From contig JAJFUI010000085.1 in NCBI GenBank assembly GCA_021372555.1, forward strand, positions 1 through 58,094: DNA of 58,094 nucleotides. Reading direction: 5' to 3'. Below are positions 1 through 9,700 of this stretch, one piece after another. The position numbers were made by a program, and so were the translations under genes. How positions within the stretch are numbered: the first letter of the stretch is position 1; every line of letters starts with the position of its first letter. This stretch comes from Planctomycetaceae bacterium (GTDB lineage: Bacteria; Planctomycetota; Planctomycetia; Pirellulales; Thermoguttaceae). The notes below the pieces were generated by a model. The model searched no databases. It saw nothing but the letters and a program-made list of their open reading frames with translations, and was not told the DNA's origin.

Positions 1-2
1 AC

Positions 3-3000
3 AACCGCGCCGAGCGATTCCTCGCCGATCCGGAAATCCGGCAGATGCGGGCCGAAGCGGCCAGACGGTTTCGCCTCCTCTGCAAATCGCGGCTTAACCC
101 CGATACGTTGGGCGTCTTGGGGCTGCTTGGCATCGATGGACTGCCACCGGCCTTGGCCGACGACGTCATTTTCTGGAGCGATCTGCTCGTCAGTCAGCCC
201 TGCGCGTTTTTTATCACCGACTTCGGAAGCGATGCCGCTGCCTCGTCAGAAATCAACGGTTGCGCCGTCATCAACATTGGCGACTCCCAGAAGCACGTCG
301 CGGCCATGCTGACACGCTACAAAGCAATGGCCGGCGGCGCCATCAAGGAGACCACCGTGGACGGCAACACGGAATATAGCCTAATAGCTGGCAGCACGCC
401 GGTTCGCTGGTCGCTCCGAGAACGGCACCTCATCATCACCTGCGGCAATGAAACACCGTCGCAAGTCGCCAAGCGCATGAAGGGCCGGGAGCCAGAATGG
501 CTGGCCGCAATCGCGCGACAACTGCCCGTTGAGCGTCGCGCAGCGGTCGTTCGGATCAACCCGCAGCCATTCTTCGACGCAGTGGAGGACGCCGCAACGA
601 TCAAGAAGACGGGCCTTGATCACATTCGCTACATCACGCTCGTCACAGGCCTAGACCGCGAGGACTTTGTGAGCCGAGTGCTTGTCGAAACCGATCCTGC
701 TCGCTGGGAGAAGCTTATCGCCCGACCGCTCGCCCCGGCCGACCTGGCCGTTGTGCCCGGCGATGCCACATTGAGTCTCGCCGTCAACATCGAGCCGGCC
801 TGCTTGCTCACGAACCTTGCCTCGCTGCAAGAGACCTCAAACACTGTCCACGGTGAAGCCAAGTCGAACTCCGGCGCCGCCGATGGGCTGATGTCTCTGG
901 CCACGGGCGATGTGTCCGGCGCAGGCAGCCTCGTCGGCCGGTCGTTCACCACCAACTTCAAATTCGACAAGGAATTGTCCCAGGCCATGACCGCATCGCT
1001 GGGCGACGCTTGGCGACTCTACACGTCACCCAGCGAAGGCTCCCTCGGACTGGTCAACATCACCGGCGTCGTGCATGTCAACGACCGCGATCGGCTTGCC
1101 CGCGCGTTCGATGCCTTGGCCGCGCGAAAGCCGCCCGAGCCGGCGTCGAAGCCGACCGCTGGCCGCAAGTCAGGGTCCGGTTCCGCTAAGGACGACAAGT
1201 CGAATGCGACTGAGCCCGCCGAACTACTCGTCCGGAAGTCGCGGTTTGCGGACCACGACGTCTATCTCTTCCATCGCTCCGACAAGAGCGCCGCCACGTT
1301 GGTGGCATGCTGCATCGTCGGCAGCGAACTGGTTTGCTCGGCCTCGCCGCAAAACGTCAAAGCCTATCTGCTCCGCCAGCCTGGCCAGCCGTCACTCGCC
1401 GACGAGCCGGCGGTCAAGGAAGCGCTTTCGGCCAAACGTCCGCCATCGCTGATTTGCTACGAGGACTCGCGAGAGATGTTCCGGCTCACGTATCCGCTGA
1501 TGCAGTGCGCCGTGAACGTGCTGGCCACGAATGTCGGCCTGCATGCGGGCGGCCCCGACCCGATGTTGTTGCCAGCCGCGCCGACCGTGGCAAAATACCT
1601 TCGCCCGGCCGTCAGCACCATCACGCTGACGCCGCAAGGCGTGGAAGCCACGATTCACCAAAGCCTTCCGAACGGCAACCTTGGCTCGCTGTTGTACCTC
1701 GTCGCGTGCTCTTCCCTGCCCGAGAACCCAGACGCTTGGACCGGTGAAGCCACCGCTAAAACCGCGACGGCCGAAACAACCTCCGAAGAAAAACGGCCGA
1801 CCATCAAGTTCTTGACTTTCAGCGAGAAGGAAGGCCCCTGCGCCGAACTCGCCGCGTTCAGCTTGTCGGGCGGTCAAAAAGTCACCGCCGAACTCGGCAA
1901 AAACATCCACGGCGTCTGCACGTTCCAATGCGAGGAGTTTTTCGGCAAGCCGATGCTCAACGCCAACATCTCGTTGAAGAACAACTCGAAAGAACACCTT
2001 GCCTGTCAATATTACGCTGCCTTCTTCGACAAGGCCGGCAAGCTGGTTGGCTGCACCGGCCAGGGCAACCTTGACTTCGGGCTCGCCCCTGGCGCCCAGA
2101 CATCGTTCGGCAGTTGCCTGATTTTCCTGCCGATAGAACAGATGCAAAGAATCGCCAGCTACAAGGTGCGCCTTTACGAGGCAAAGATTCTGCGTGAAGA
2201 AAAGAGTGAGCCCGTCCACGGTGACAAGAAAGCAGTGACGCCGTTAGGCACATTTGGCGCCGACCAAACGCCACTGCAACGCGGCTTGGCAGCGGTCCAC
2301 GCGGAGCGTTACGAGGAGGCCATTCCCCTGCTAACGGAAGCTCTGCGACTCGATCCAACGCGTACCGAAGCGCTTCGTGCTCGCGGCGATGCCTATCACG
2401 CGACCAGCGACTACAAGAAGGCGGTCATTGACTACAGCGAGGCGATTCGTCTGGAGCCAAACGCCGCTGCCGGGTACTGGCACCGTGGTCTTTCCTTTCT
2501 GAGACTGCGCGAGTTATCACGGGCACTCAGTGACTGTGCCGACTCAATTCGCCTCGAACCGAAGGAGCCGGGTGGATATTATGTTCGAGGCCTCGTTCAC
2601 CAGGATCGCGGCGACCTTGGGAAAGCGGTCGGCGACTTTACAACCGCGATCCAACTTAATGGGAGGATCCCTGGCCCGTTTTTGCACCGGGCTCAGTGTC
2701 TTGCCGACCAGGAGCAATACGCCACCGCCATAAAGGATTTTACAACGGTAATCGAGATCGACCACGGCAACGCCCGGGCATATCGCGGTCGGGCCCGCGC
2801 CCGCTATGGACAGAAAGAGTACGCAAAAGCGATGGCAGATTGCACGGAAGGCTTGCGATTAGAGCCTCGGGACGCCACTCTTTACCGATATCGTGCCGGC
2901 ATCCATGAGGCCCTCGGAGACCACGACAAAGCGGTCGCCGACGTCACAGAGAGTATTTCGCTTGCCCCCCAAGACGCCAGGAGCTATCTCCTTCGAGGAT

Positions 3001-3320
3001 GTGTTTATTTGAGGACGCGCAACGCCGCCAAGGCAGCAATAGGCGATTTCTCAAAGGTCATCTCGCTGGAACCGCAGAATGCGATGGCATATCAACTCCG
3101 CGGCGAGGTCAACAATGCGATAGGCGCTCATGAAGCAGCGATCGCTGACTACACCCAAGCCATTAAACTCCGTCCCGAAGGCGTGGAGGCGTACAGGGCT
3201 CGGAGTTCGGTCTACCGAGCAATGGGAAAGATCGACGAGGCCATCGCCGATCTGGATGCCGCCATCCGGCTGGCGGAACAAAAGCGATCACAAAGTACGA
3301 AATCACACGGCGGCAGTTGA
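3..3320 (+). CDS. TPR-repeat protein, 5'-truncated
   Basis: The frame is open from base 3 with no upstream stop, so the true start lies outside the window; the ATG at 45 is internal. About 1105 residues remain. The first ~730 form an unrecognised region with a Lys/Ser/Glu-rich linker near residue 380-400 and a second half that may be a beta-rich domain. The last ~340 residues are about ten tandem TPR units of 34 residues, with recurring motifs such as DYSEAIRLEP and the A-x-x-x-R-G spacing typical of the family. TPR arrays mediate protein-protein contact. The N-terminal half is vaguely like planctomycete DUF3352-type proteins, but I cannot confirm this. The stop codon lies just before a 71-bp tandem repeat and the last codons already resemble the repeat core (GGCGGCAGTTG). 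Confidence 0.85.
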   Translation, partial: NRAERFLADPEIRQMRAEAARRFRLLCKSRLNPDTLGVLGLLGIDGLPPALADDVIFWSDLLVSQPCAFFITDFGSDAAASSEINGCAVINIGDSQKHVAAMLTRYKAMAGGAIKETTVDGNTEYSLIAGSTPVRWSLRERHLIITCGNETPSQVAKRMKGREPEWLAAIARQLPVERRAAVVRINPQPFFDAVEDAATIKKTGLDHIRYITLVTGLDREDFVSRVLVETDPARWEKLIARPLAPADLAVVPGDATLSLAVNIEPACLLTNLASLQETSNTVHGEAKSNSGAADGLMSLATGDVSGAGSLVGRSFTTNFKFDKELSQAMTASLGDAWRLYTSPSEGSLGLVNITGVVHVNDRDRLARAFDALAARKPPEPASKPTAGRKSGSGSAKDDKSNATEPAELLVRKSRFADHDVYLFHRSDKSAATLVACCIVGSELVCSASPQNVKAYLLRQPGQPSLADEPAVKEALSAKRPPSLICYEDSREMFRLTYPLMQCAVNVLATNVGLHAGGPDPMLLPAAPTVAKYLRPAVSTITLTPQGVEATIHQSLPNGNLGSLLYLVACSSLPENPDAWTGEATAKTATAETTSEEKRPTIKFLTFSEKEGPCAELAAFSLSGGQKVTAELGKNIHGVCTFQCEEFFGKPMLNANISLKNNSKEHLACQYYAAFFDKAGKLVGCTGQGNLDFGLAPGAQTSFGSCLIFLPIEQMQRIASYKVRLYEAKILREEKSEPVHGDKKAVTPLGTFGADQTPLQRGLAAVHAERYEEAIPLLTEALRLDPTRTEALRARGDAYHATSDYKKAVIDYSEAIRLEPNAAAGYWHRGLSFLRLRELSRALSDCADSIRLEPKEPGGYYVRGLVHQDRGDLGKAVGDFTTAIQLNGRIPGPFLHRAQCLADQEQYATAIKDFTTVIEIDHGNARAYRGRARARYGQKEYAKAMADCTEGLRLEPRDATLYRYRAGIHEALGDHDKAVADVTESISLAPQDARSYLLRGCVYLRTRNAAKAAIGDFSKVISLEPQNAMAYQLRGEVNNAIGAHEAAIADYTQAIKLRPEGVEAYRARSSVYRAMGKIDEAIADLDAAIRLAEQKRSQSTKSHGGS

Positions 3321-3323
3321 CTC

Positions 3324-3536
3324 AGTTGGGGCGGCAGTTGTACTGCCGACCCGCGCGTTACAGTTGCAACTCCACCTCGGCCGCGACCAACCTAAGTTGG
3401 GGCGGCAGTTGCACTGCCGACCCGCGCGCTACAGCCGCAACTCCACCTCGGCCGCGACCAACCTAAGTTGGGGCGGCAGTTGTACTGCCGACCCGCGCGA
3501 TCCAGCCGCCACTCCGGCTTGGCCGCAACCGGTCGA
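3324..3536. repeat. 71-bp tandem repeat, three copies
   Basis: Units begin at 3324, 3395 and 3466, each opening with AGTTGGGGCGGCAGTTG. Copies 1 and 2 are nearly identical; copy 3 diverges in its second half. Each unit holds a small inverted repeat, CGGCAGT-TGT-ACTGCCG (or GCA in the loop of copy 2). The same core, GGCAGTTGTACTGCC, recurs near 57650 at the other end of the window, so this is a dispersed genomic repeat and not a local duplication only. Confidence 0.9.
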
Positions 3537-3626
3537 ACAACCCCCTGCGCCCGTGCGCCTCGCCGACTCCCGGGGCGTAGCGCCCAATCATTGACCGGTA
3601 CCGAGCGGTTTGGTAGCTTTCTGGGC

Positions 3627-4559
3627 ATGGCACACTTTCGAACAATGTCGCGAACGCCCGACCTCGCGGTCACGGGGGTGCTGCTGACATTGGAGGCCTG
3701 TCTGCTGCTATCCTATCATTTCTGCTGGTTCGGTCTCAGCGACAGGAAAGGCTGGGCAGCGATGATCGCTATGACGGCGATTGGCCTGCCGGTTTTGTTG
3801 GCGCTATTGTGGCTTGTCGCATCGCTTGTTCTGCGACGACGGTTTCAGTACAGCATCGGTTCGATGCTGTTGTTTGTGATGGCCGTCGCTGTGGCGTGCA
3901 GTGTACTGGCGTCTGAACTGCGACGGGAGAGAATCCAGTGGGATTTGGCGTGGGCGATCAAAAAGGCGGGCGGCGGTGTGGCGGCCGAGCGCACCTTGCT
4001 CGGCAGGCTTTTACGGGACGATTCCTTCGTGGAAATAGAAGGTGTATTCCTTGAGGCGACGCGTCACACTGATGACGCGATGATCTATCTTGAACGGCTG
4101 GGACAACTCGATAGGCTGTACCTCGGAAAGAGCGACGTCAGTGACGCGGGGCTGGTTCATCTTCGTGGGTTGAAGCGACTTCGTCTCCTATGGCTCAATG
4201 ACACCGGAATTACGAACGCGGGGTTGCGCAACGTCGGGGAGTTGCACCAACTCAAGTTTCTGAGACTCGACGGGACCAAATGCACCGATGCTGGTCTGCT
4301 GCACATCCGAGGTTTGACGCAGCTGGTCGTGCTGTCGCTCGACAACACCGAAGTCGGAGATCGGGGGCTGACGCACCTGGAAGGAATGAAGCAACTCGAT
4401 ACATTGCATTTGAACAATACTCAGGTTACTGACGCTGGCTTGGCACATGTTTATGGTCTGAAAAGCCTTACGGAAGTGACCGCCCACGGAACGAAAATTA
4501 CGAAGCAAGGCGCAGACGGACTTCAGCAAGTACGACCATCCTGCGAGATTTTCCACTGA
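3627..4559 (+). CDS. Membrane-anchored leucine-rich-repeat protein
   Basis: Encodes about 310 residues. Three hydrophobic segments occupy roughly residues 10-30, 45-70 and 78-98; the stretch RRRFQYSIGSMLLFVMAVAV resembles the RF-x-x-R-T-LL type membrane motif common at the N-termini of planctomycete proteins. From about residue 150 to the end there are five to six 24-residue leucine-rich repeats with the pattern LxLxxTxVTDAGLxHLxGLxxL, for example NNTQVTDAGLAHVYGLKSL. Such LRRs are protein-interaction scaffolds and this one probably faces away from the cytosol, but no partner is evident. ATG 3627 is chosen; ATG 3645 is an alternative. The longer reading frame upstream translates the 71-bp repeat and is not a credible start. 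Confidence 0.85.
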   Translation: MAHFRTMSRTPDLAVTGVLLTLEACLLLSYHFCWFGLSDRKGWAAMIAMTAIGLPVLLALLWLVASLVLRRRFQYSIGSMLLFVMAVAVACSVLASELRRERIQWDLAWAIKKAGGGVAAERTLLGRLLRDDSFVEIEGVFLEATRHTDDAMIYLERLGQLDRLYLGKSDVSDAGLVHLRGLKRLRLLWLNDTGITNAGLRNVGELHQLKFLRLDGTKCTDAGLLHIRGLTQLVVLSLDNTEVGDRGLTHLEGMKQLDTLHLNNTQVTDAGLAHVYGLKSLTEVTAHGTKITKQGADGLQQVRPSCEIFH

Positions 4560-4801
4560 CTGTGCTGGCCCCGCGTGTCTCGACTTGAGGGACGCGGCCG
4601 GCGGGCTGGAAGGCGGGACACCCTAATCACCGCAGCGGATTCGACACGGGGACGAAACTGGCTTTACTCAAGCAGCAAGTGGGTTACCAGAACCCTGCGG
4701 CTTGCCGCCTAAGTGGTTGCAGCGAGATTGTCGCGTGAGCGCAAAATCCCTCGCCCCGGGAGGCGTGAGCGACAAAGCCAGTGGCTGTTGCCACGGTTCG
4801 C

Positions 4802-5281
4802 TCAGCTCTCTCGCCGGATATCGAGAATCTCGAACCGAAGCGTCCCTTGAGGAACGGCGATCTCCACCCGATCCCCGATCTTCTTCCCGACCAGGCCTTG
4901 GGCCAATGGGCTGGTAATGAGGATCTTCCCCGTGTCGTAGTCCTCCTCCCCGGCCCCGACGAGCGTGAATTCTTCCTCGTCGTCGAAACTGAGGTCCTTG
5001 ACTCGCACGGTCGCGCCAAACGCCACCTCGCCCTTTGGCATTTGCGCCGGGTCGAGCAGAATCGCCCGCGAAAGCTTGTCGCGGAGCAGATTGATCCGCG
5101 CCATCATCAAGCCCTGGCTCTCTCGGGCGCCATGATATTCGGCGTTCTCACTCAGATCGCCCTCGGCCCGAGCGGTGGCCAACCGCTCCAGAATTTTCGG
5201 CAGCTCCACGGTATTTAATTGGTCCAGGTCGGCTTTGATCTTGTCGTACCCGGCCCGAGTCATCGGAATACGATCGGACAT
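4802..5281 (-). CDS. greA: Transcription elongation factor GreA
   Basis: 159 residues, the normal GreA length. The N-terminal coiled-coil hairpin carries the tip signature GDLSENAEYHGARE (about residues 41-54) whose acidic residues stimulate RNA cleavage by backtracked RNA polymerase. The C-terminal FKBP-like domain follows (VKDLSFDDEEEFTLVG to GTLRFEILDI). The start is supported by GGAG six bases upstream of ATG. Only 16 bases separate the ATG from the U-tract of an intrinsic terminator, and tRNA-Ala lies directly upstream on the same strand, so greA is probably transcribed by read-through from the tRNA promoter. I could find no separate promoter in the gap. Confidence 0.97.
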   Translation of the reverse strand: MSDRIPMTRAGYDKIKADLDQLNTVELPKILERLATARAEGDLSENAEYHGARESQGLMMARINLLRDKLSRAILLDPAQMPKGEVAFGATVRVKDLSFDDEEEFTLVGAGEEDYDTGKILITSPLAQGLVGKKIGDRVEIAVPQGTLRFEILDIRRES

Positions 5282-5296
5282 CTTTCACTCCGGCGC

Positions 5297-5330
5297 AAAA
5301 AAGGACGACCCCCACGTTGTGGAGGTCGCC
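5297..5330 (-). terminator. Intrinsic terminator between tRNA-Ala and greA
   Basis: Read on the minus strand: 12-bp stem (arms 5319-5330 and 5304-5315) with two G-T wobbles, 3-nt loop (5316-5318), then C and six T (5297-5302). It sits 24 bases after the tRNA 3' end and 16 bases before the greA ATG, so it both ends the tRNA transcript and forms the greA leader. Confidence 0.88.
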
Positions 5331-5354
5331 AATGTCTCGAAACCTGTTAGAAAG

Positions 5355-5427
5355 TGGAGCGGAGGAGGGTCGAACTCCCGACCTCTGCATTGCGAACGCA
5401 GCGCTCTCCCAACTGAGCTACCGCCCC
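5355..5427 (-). tRNA. tRNA-Ala (anticodon CGC)
   Basis: 73 nt cloverleaf on the minus strand. Acceptor stem GGGGCGG/CCGCTCC contains the G3-U70 pair that is the alanine identity element; D-arm GCTC...GAGC; anticodon stem CTGCG/TGCAG (one mismatch-free stem with loop TTCGCAA, anticodon CGC); T-arm GGGAG/CTCCT region with TTCGA loop; discriminator A. The 3' CCA is not encoded. It reads codon GCG. Confidence 0.96.
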
Positions 5428-5441
5428 AGCACACGCTCCCA

Positions 5442-5470
5442 ATTCTACATGCTAATTGCCCGGTTCGCAA
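5442..5470 (-). promoter_or_regulatory. Sigma70-type promoter for tRNA-Ala
   Basis: Minus strand: -35 TTGCGA (5465-5470), 17-bp spacer, -10 TAGAAT (5442-5447). The -10 lies 14 bases before the mature tRNA 5' end, a fitting distance. It probably also drives greA by read-through. Confidence 0.75.
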
Positions 5471-5584
5471 GCGGGGTCGCGACGACCCCATGGCTTGCCT
5501 GCTATGTCCCAGCACCTCCCAAAATTGACGCCGCCGCAGCCATCGGATACCATGGTTTGCCACGTCGATCGGGTGAAGGCCGCG

Positions 5585-6361
5585 ATGCCTCAGAATTTGC
5601 AACAACTTGCTACCCGGCTGCTGGCGGGCGAACTGACCGTCGAGCAGTTTGTCAGCCAGATTCGGTCCGCCATGACCGCCGATGTCGGCGACGCACAAGT
5701 CGATCTCGATCGTCACCGCCGTTGCGGGTTCCCCGAGGTAGTTTTTGCAGAAGGCAAGACGGTCGCCGCGATGGAGCGGATTTTTGCCGCCCTCTTGGAC
5801 CACGGCGCCGATGTCTTGGCCACCCGCATGTCGCCTGAGCAGGCCACCGGTCTCGCAACGGCTTTCCCCGCCGGGTGCTACAACCCCGTCGCGCGAACGT
5901 TCCGAGTCTCGAACGGCAAGTCGCGCCACCACGGCAACGGCGGAAAGGTCGTAATCGTCACCGCCGGCACCAGCGATTTGCCCGTCGCCGAGGAAGCTCG
6001 CGAAACCGCCCTTTGGACCGGCGCGACCGTTGTCATGCTCCAGGACGTTGGCGTGGCAGGGCCGCATCGGTTAGCCGCACACCTGCCGCTGTTGAAGGAG
6101 GCTGACGCGGTGGTCGTTGTCGCCGGCATGGAGGGCGCGCTGCCGAGCGTCGTCGGCGGCTGGGTCGCTTGCCCGGTGATCGCTGTGCCCACTAGCGTCG
6201 GTTACGGCGCGAGCTTCGGTGGCATCGCCGCCCTGCTCGGCATGCTCAACAGTTGCGCCGCCAACGTCACCGTGGTCAACATCGACGCCGGCTTCAAAGC
6301 CGGTTACGTCGCGGGACTGATTGCCAAGAACGTCGCAAGTGCCAGAGCCAAAGGCACGTGA
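5585..6361 (+). CDS. larB: LarB, nickel-pincer cofactor biosynthesis carboxylase
   Basis: About 258 residues from ATG 5585, which follows GGTGAAGG at good spacing; the open frame upstream to 5456 has no conserved content. The protein has the LarB/PurE-like fold signature: N-terminal helical segment, R-x-x-R-C-G-FPEVVFAEGKT, then VVIVTAGTSDLPVAEEA, VVVVAGMEGALPSVVGG and PVIAVPTSVGYGASFGG. LarB carboxylates the pyridinium ring of nicotinic acid adenine dinucleotide and releases AMP, the first step to the nickel-pincer cofactor of lactate racemase-type enzymes. larC, larE and larA are not in the window, so the rest of the pathway would be elsewhere or absent. It is divergent from the tRNA-Ala/greA unit. 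Confidence 0.92.
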   Translation: MPQNLQQLATRLLAGELTVEQFVSQIRSAMTADVGDAQVDLDRHRRCGFPEVVFAEGKTVAAMERIFAALLDHGADVLATRMSPEQATGLATAFPAGCYNPVARTFRVSNGKSRHHGNGGKVVIVTAGTSDLPVAEEARETALWTGATVVMLQDVGVAGPHRLAAHLPLLKEADAVVVVAGMEGALPSVVGGWVACPVIAVPTSVGYGASFGGIAALLGMLNSCAANVTVVNIDAGFKAGYVAGLIAKNVASARAKGT

Positions 6362-6767
6362 ACGCGCCACGGAGACGCCGATACGTTCACTTAGGTAGAC
6401 TACGTGGCGCGGCTGTCGAACTCGGTCTGCAAATGCTTTCGGCGGGTTTTCAAAGAACGAACGGGCAACGGTTTCTTTTGCCGTGATGAACGAGATGCTA
6501 CCGGCCGACCACGATAAGCGGAATGCGCTGCGGCGTGCTGGAAGCGGAGTACGGCGGTAGGCCGCTGGTTACGTCTGCCGAGTGTTTCACGCCGCCCGCC
6601 AGGCGAGATCTCTGGTTGTCTTGGGAAACCCATGTTTCCCTCGCGAGACGTATTTCAGGATTCGGATGGGCGTGGAACAATGTCGGTTGCGCAGCGAGAC
6701 AGCAAGACGATGCTGGCAACTCTTCAATGGCCTTGCAAGTCGCTCGACGTCGTGCGACCACCGCGTC
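6362..6767 (+). other. Non-coding gap upstream of the hybrid kinase
   Basis: About 400 bases with no convincing gene. The one structure seen is a 7-bp inverted repeat GGGAAAC-CCAT-GTTTCCC at 6623-6640, about 130 bases before the kinase start. An open frame runs from 6582 into the kinase but its translation has no conserved content. Confidence 0.5.
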
Positions 6768-9700
6768 ATGCCCATCCAGCTTTTGTTGATCGAAGACGAC
6801 CCGAGCGATGCGTGGTTTTTGCGGCGCATGCTCGAGAGCCAATATGCCGGTCAATACGCCATTACCACCGCGACCACCTTGCGTGAAGCGCTTGCGGCGA
6901 TTGGGCAACGGCCGTTTGACGCGGCGGTGGTCGATCTTTCGCTGCCCGATTCGCAAGGACTCGAAACGATCGAGCGACTGGTCGAGACAACGCCCGGCTT
7001 GCCGATTGTCGTGCTGAGCGGCTTGGCCGACGAAAAAATCGCCATGGAGGCGATGCGTCTTGGCGCGGAAGACTATCTGCTGAAAGGGCGGATCGACGCG
7101 CAGACGGTCGGTCGGGCGATTCGCTATGCCATGAATCGAAAGCTGGCGGCCGAGGCCCTGCGCGAAAGCGAGGAACGACTCCGGCTGGCGATTGACGCGA
7201 TCGGGGGCGGCAACTACACGTTCGACTTCGCCTCGAAGGAGGCGCATTTTTCCCCGGAACTGAAGGTGCTGTTTGGCCTTCGCCCCGACGAAGCTCTGCT
7301 GTGGGACGCGGACAAGCTACCGGTCGCGATTCATCCGGAGGATCGGCAAAACTTCGTTGCGGTGCGCGAGGCGGGAAACAACCCTCTCGGCACCGGGCTC
7401 TTTCGATTGGAATTTCGCATCTTCCATACCGACGGCGGCATTCGGTGGCTGCAGGTCAACGGCCGGACCGAATTCACCGGCGAAAGCGGTGAACGGCGCC
7501 CGCGCCGCACGGCCGGTGTGGTGATCGACATCACCGACAAAAAGCGAGCCGAGAGCGCACTGCTGAAATCGGAAGCAAGATACCGCGCGGTCGTGGAGAC
7601 GGCCCGGGAGGGAATCGCGATCGTCGATCCCCAGGAGAACATCGTCTTCGTAAACCAGGCGTTTGCTGACATGCTTGGCTGCGAACGGGAGGAGATGGCG
7701 GGGCTTAATCTCCAGTCTTTCGCGGCCAAGAATGAGTTCGCTCGGTACGAGGACGACACGGCTGTTCGCCGCCAGCGGAGGCCATCCCAGTACAAAACGA
7801 CGTTGCGCCACAAATCTGGTGAACCGAGAAGACTTAGCGTCTCGTCGAACCCTCTCACGGATGAGCACGGGAGCTTCATCGGCTCGATCGGCCTCGTCAC
7901 CGACATTACCGATCGCGAGCGGGCCGAAGCGGCGTTGCGAGCTTCGGAGGCGAAATATCGGCAGTTGCATGAGACGATGCGCGACGCCTTCGTCGGCGTC
8001 GCCTTGGATGGCCGAATCGTCGAATGCAACAAGACGTACGCGGATATGCTCGGATACACGCGTGAAGAGTTGTGCGCGCTGACGTATATGGATTTCACGC
8101 CCGAGAAGTGGCATTCGATGCAGGCCGACATTATCAAGAGCCAAGTGGTGCCGCGGGGTTATTCCGACATTTTTGAAAAGGAGTATCGGAGAAAGGACGG
8201 CACAGTCTTTCCCGTGGAATTACGGCTTGTCCTGCTGCGGGACGATGCCGGCCAGCCGCAAAAGACCTGGGGCATTGTCCGCGACATTACCGATCGCAAG
8301 CTGGCCGAGGAGTCGTTGCGCCAGAGCGAAGACCGCTATCACTCCCTGTTCAACATGATGATCGAGGGATTCGCCGTCCATGACATTCTGTATGACGACG
8401 ACGGGCGGCCCTGCGATTATCGCTTCGTCGACGTAAATCCGGCGTTTGAGCAACTAACCGCACTGAAGAGAGCGGACATCATCGGCAAGCGGGTTCGCGA
8501 GGTGATGCCCGCGACGGAGTTCTATTGGATTGAAGATTACGGCCGCGTTGCCGCGTCGGGCGAGCCGCTTCATAAGGAGAGCTACTCTTCCTCTCTGGGA
8601 CGCTGGTACGAAGTCTTGGCCTATCGAACATCCCCTGGCCGGTTTGCCGTGATCTTCTCCGACGTCACGGAGCGAAGGCGAAGCCAGGAGGCGCTGCGGG
8701 AGAGCGAGGAGCGACTCCGCAGCGTCATCGAGGCATCGCCGGACGCCATTGCGGTCGTTAATTTGGATGGCACGATTCTCATGGCCAGTCAGGAGGCCGC
8801 ACGGCTCTTCGGATTCGACAGCGTTGAGCAAGCGGTGTCTACGAACACCTGCGCTTTCGACCTTGTGATAGCCGAGGAGCGCGGACGCGTAAGGGAAAAC
8901 GTCGCAAAGCTGATCGAGCTCGGCGTTCTCCGAGACATCGAGTACTGTGGATGTCGGCGCGATGGGAGTCAGTTTCCGATCGAAATCAGCGGTTCGCTCC
9001 AAAGGGATGCACACGGCAGCCCTAAGGCGATAATTATCGTGCTTCGGGATATCACGGAACGCAAGCGGGCACAGCAACTTCTGGAAGACGCCAGCCGCGC
9101 GAAAAGCGAGTTCTTGGCCAACATGAGTCACGAAATTCGCACGCCCATGACCGCCATCCTTGGCTTCACCGACTTGCTGGCCGCGCCTGGCTCGTCGCTG
9201 GGCGAGCAGTGCGAATGCATCGCGGGAATCCGTAAGAACGGAGAATCGCTGCTGAGTCTGATCGGTGATATTCTCGACTTATCGAAAATCGAAGCCGAGA
9301 AGCTGACGATCGCGACGAAGTCCTGCCCGCTGCAGCGGATCATTGACGATGTCGTGTCCGTGATTCGGGTTGAGACCGACAAGAAGAAGCTGTCGCTCAA
9401 GACGGACTATCAGTTTCCGCTTCCGGAGACGATCCATACGGATGAGTTACGTCTCCGCCAAATCCTGCTGAACCTGGCAGGCAATGCGGTGAAGTTCACA
9501 TCGCAAGGCGGCATCCGCATCAGCGTCAGTTGCGAGCGGAAAGCCGGCAATCGAGCCCAAGTGCGGTTCGCCGTGTCCGACACCGGGATCGGCATCTCGG
9601 CCGATAAGCTCGGTGGCCTCTTCCAGCCATTTACGCAGATCGATGGCTCGGCCAGTCGACGCTACGGTGGCACGGGATTGGGCTTGGCGATCTCGAAACG

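Noticed and set aside
3324-3536. CRISPR-like array
   Set aside because: The repeat is the whole 71-base unit with no unique spacers, copies 1 and 2 are nearly identical throughout, and no cas gene is present.
3591-3619. TTGACC-17-TAGCTT promoter-like hexamers before the LRR gene
   Set aside because: The -10 would be only 8 bases before the ATG, and its match is weak.
4560-4801. Small palindromes after the LRR gene
   Set aside because: Only short GC-rich arms (GCGGC-TT-GCCGC) are seen; they may be REP-like but no clear unit could be defined.
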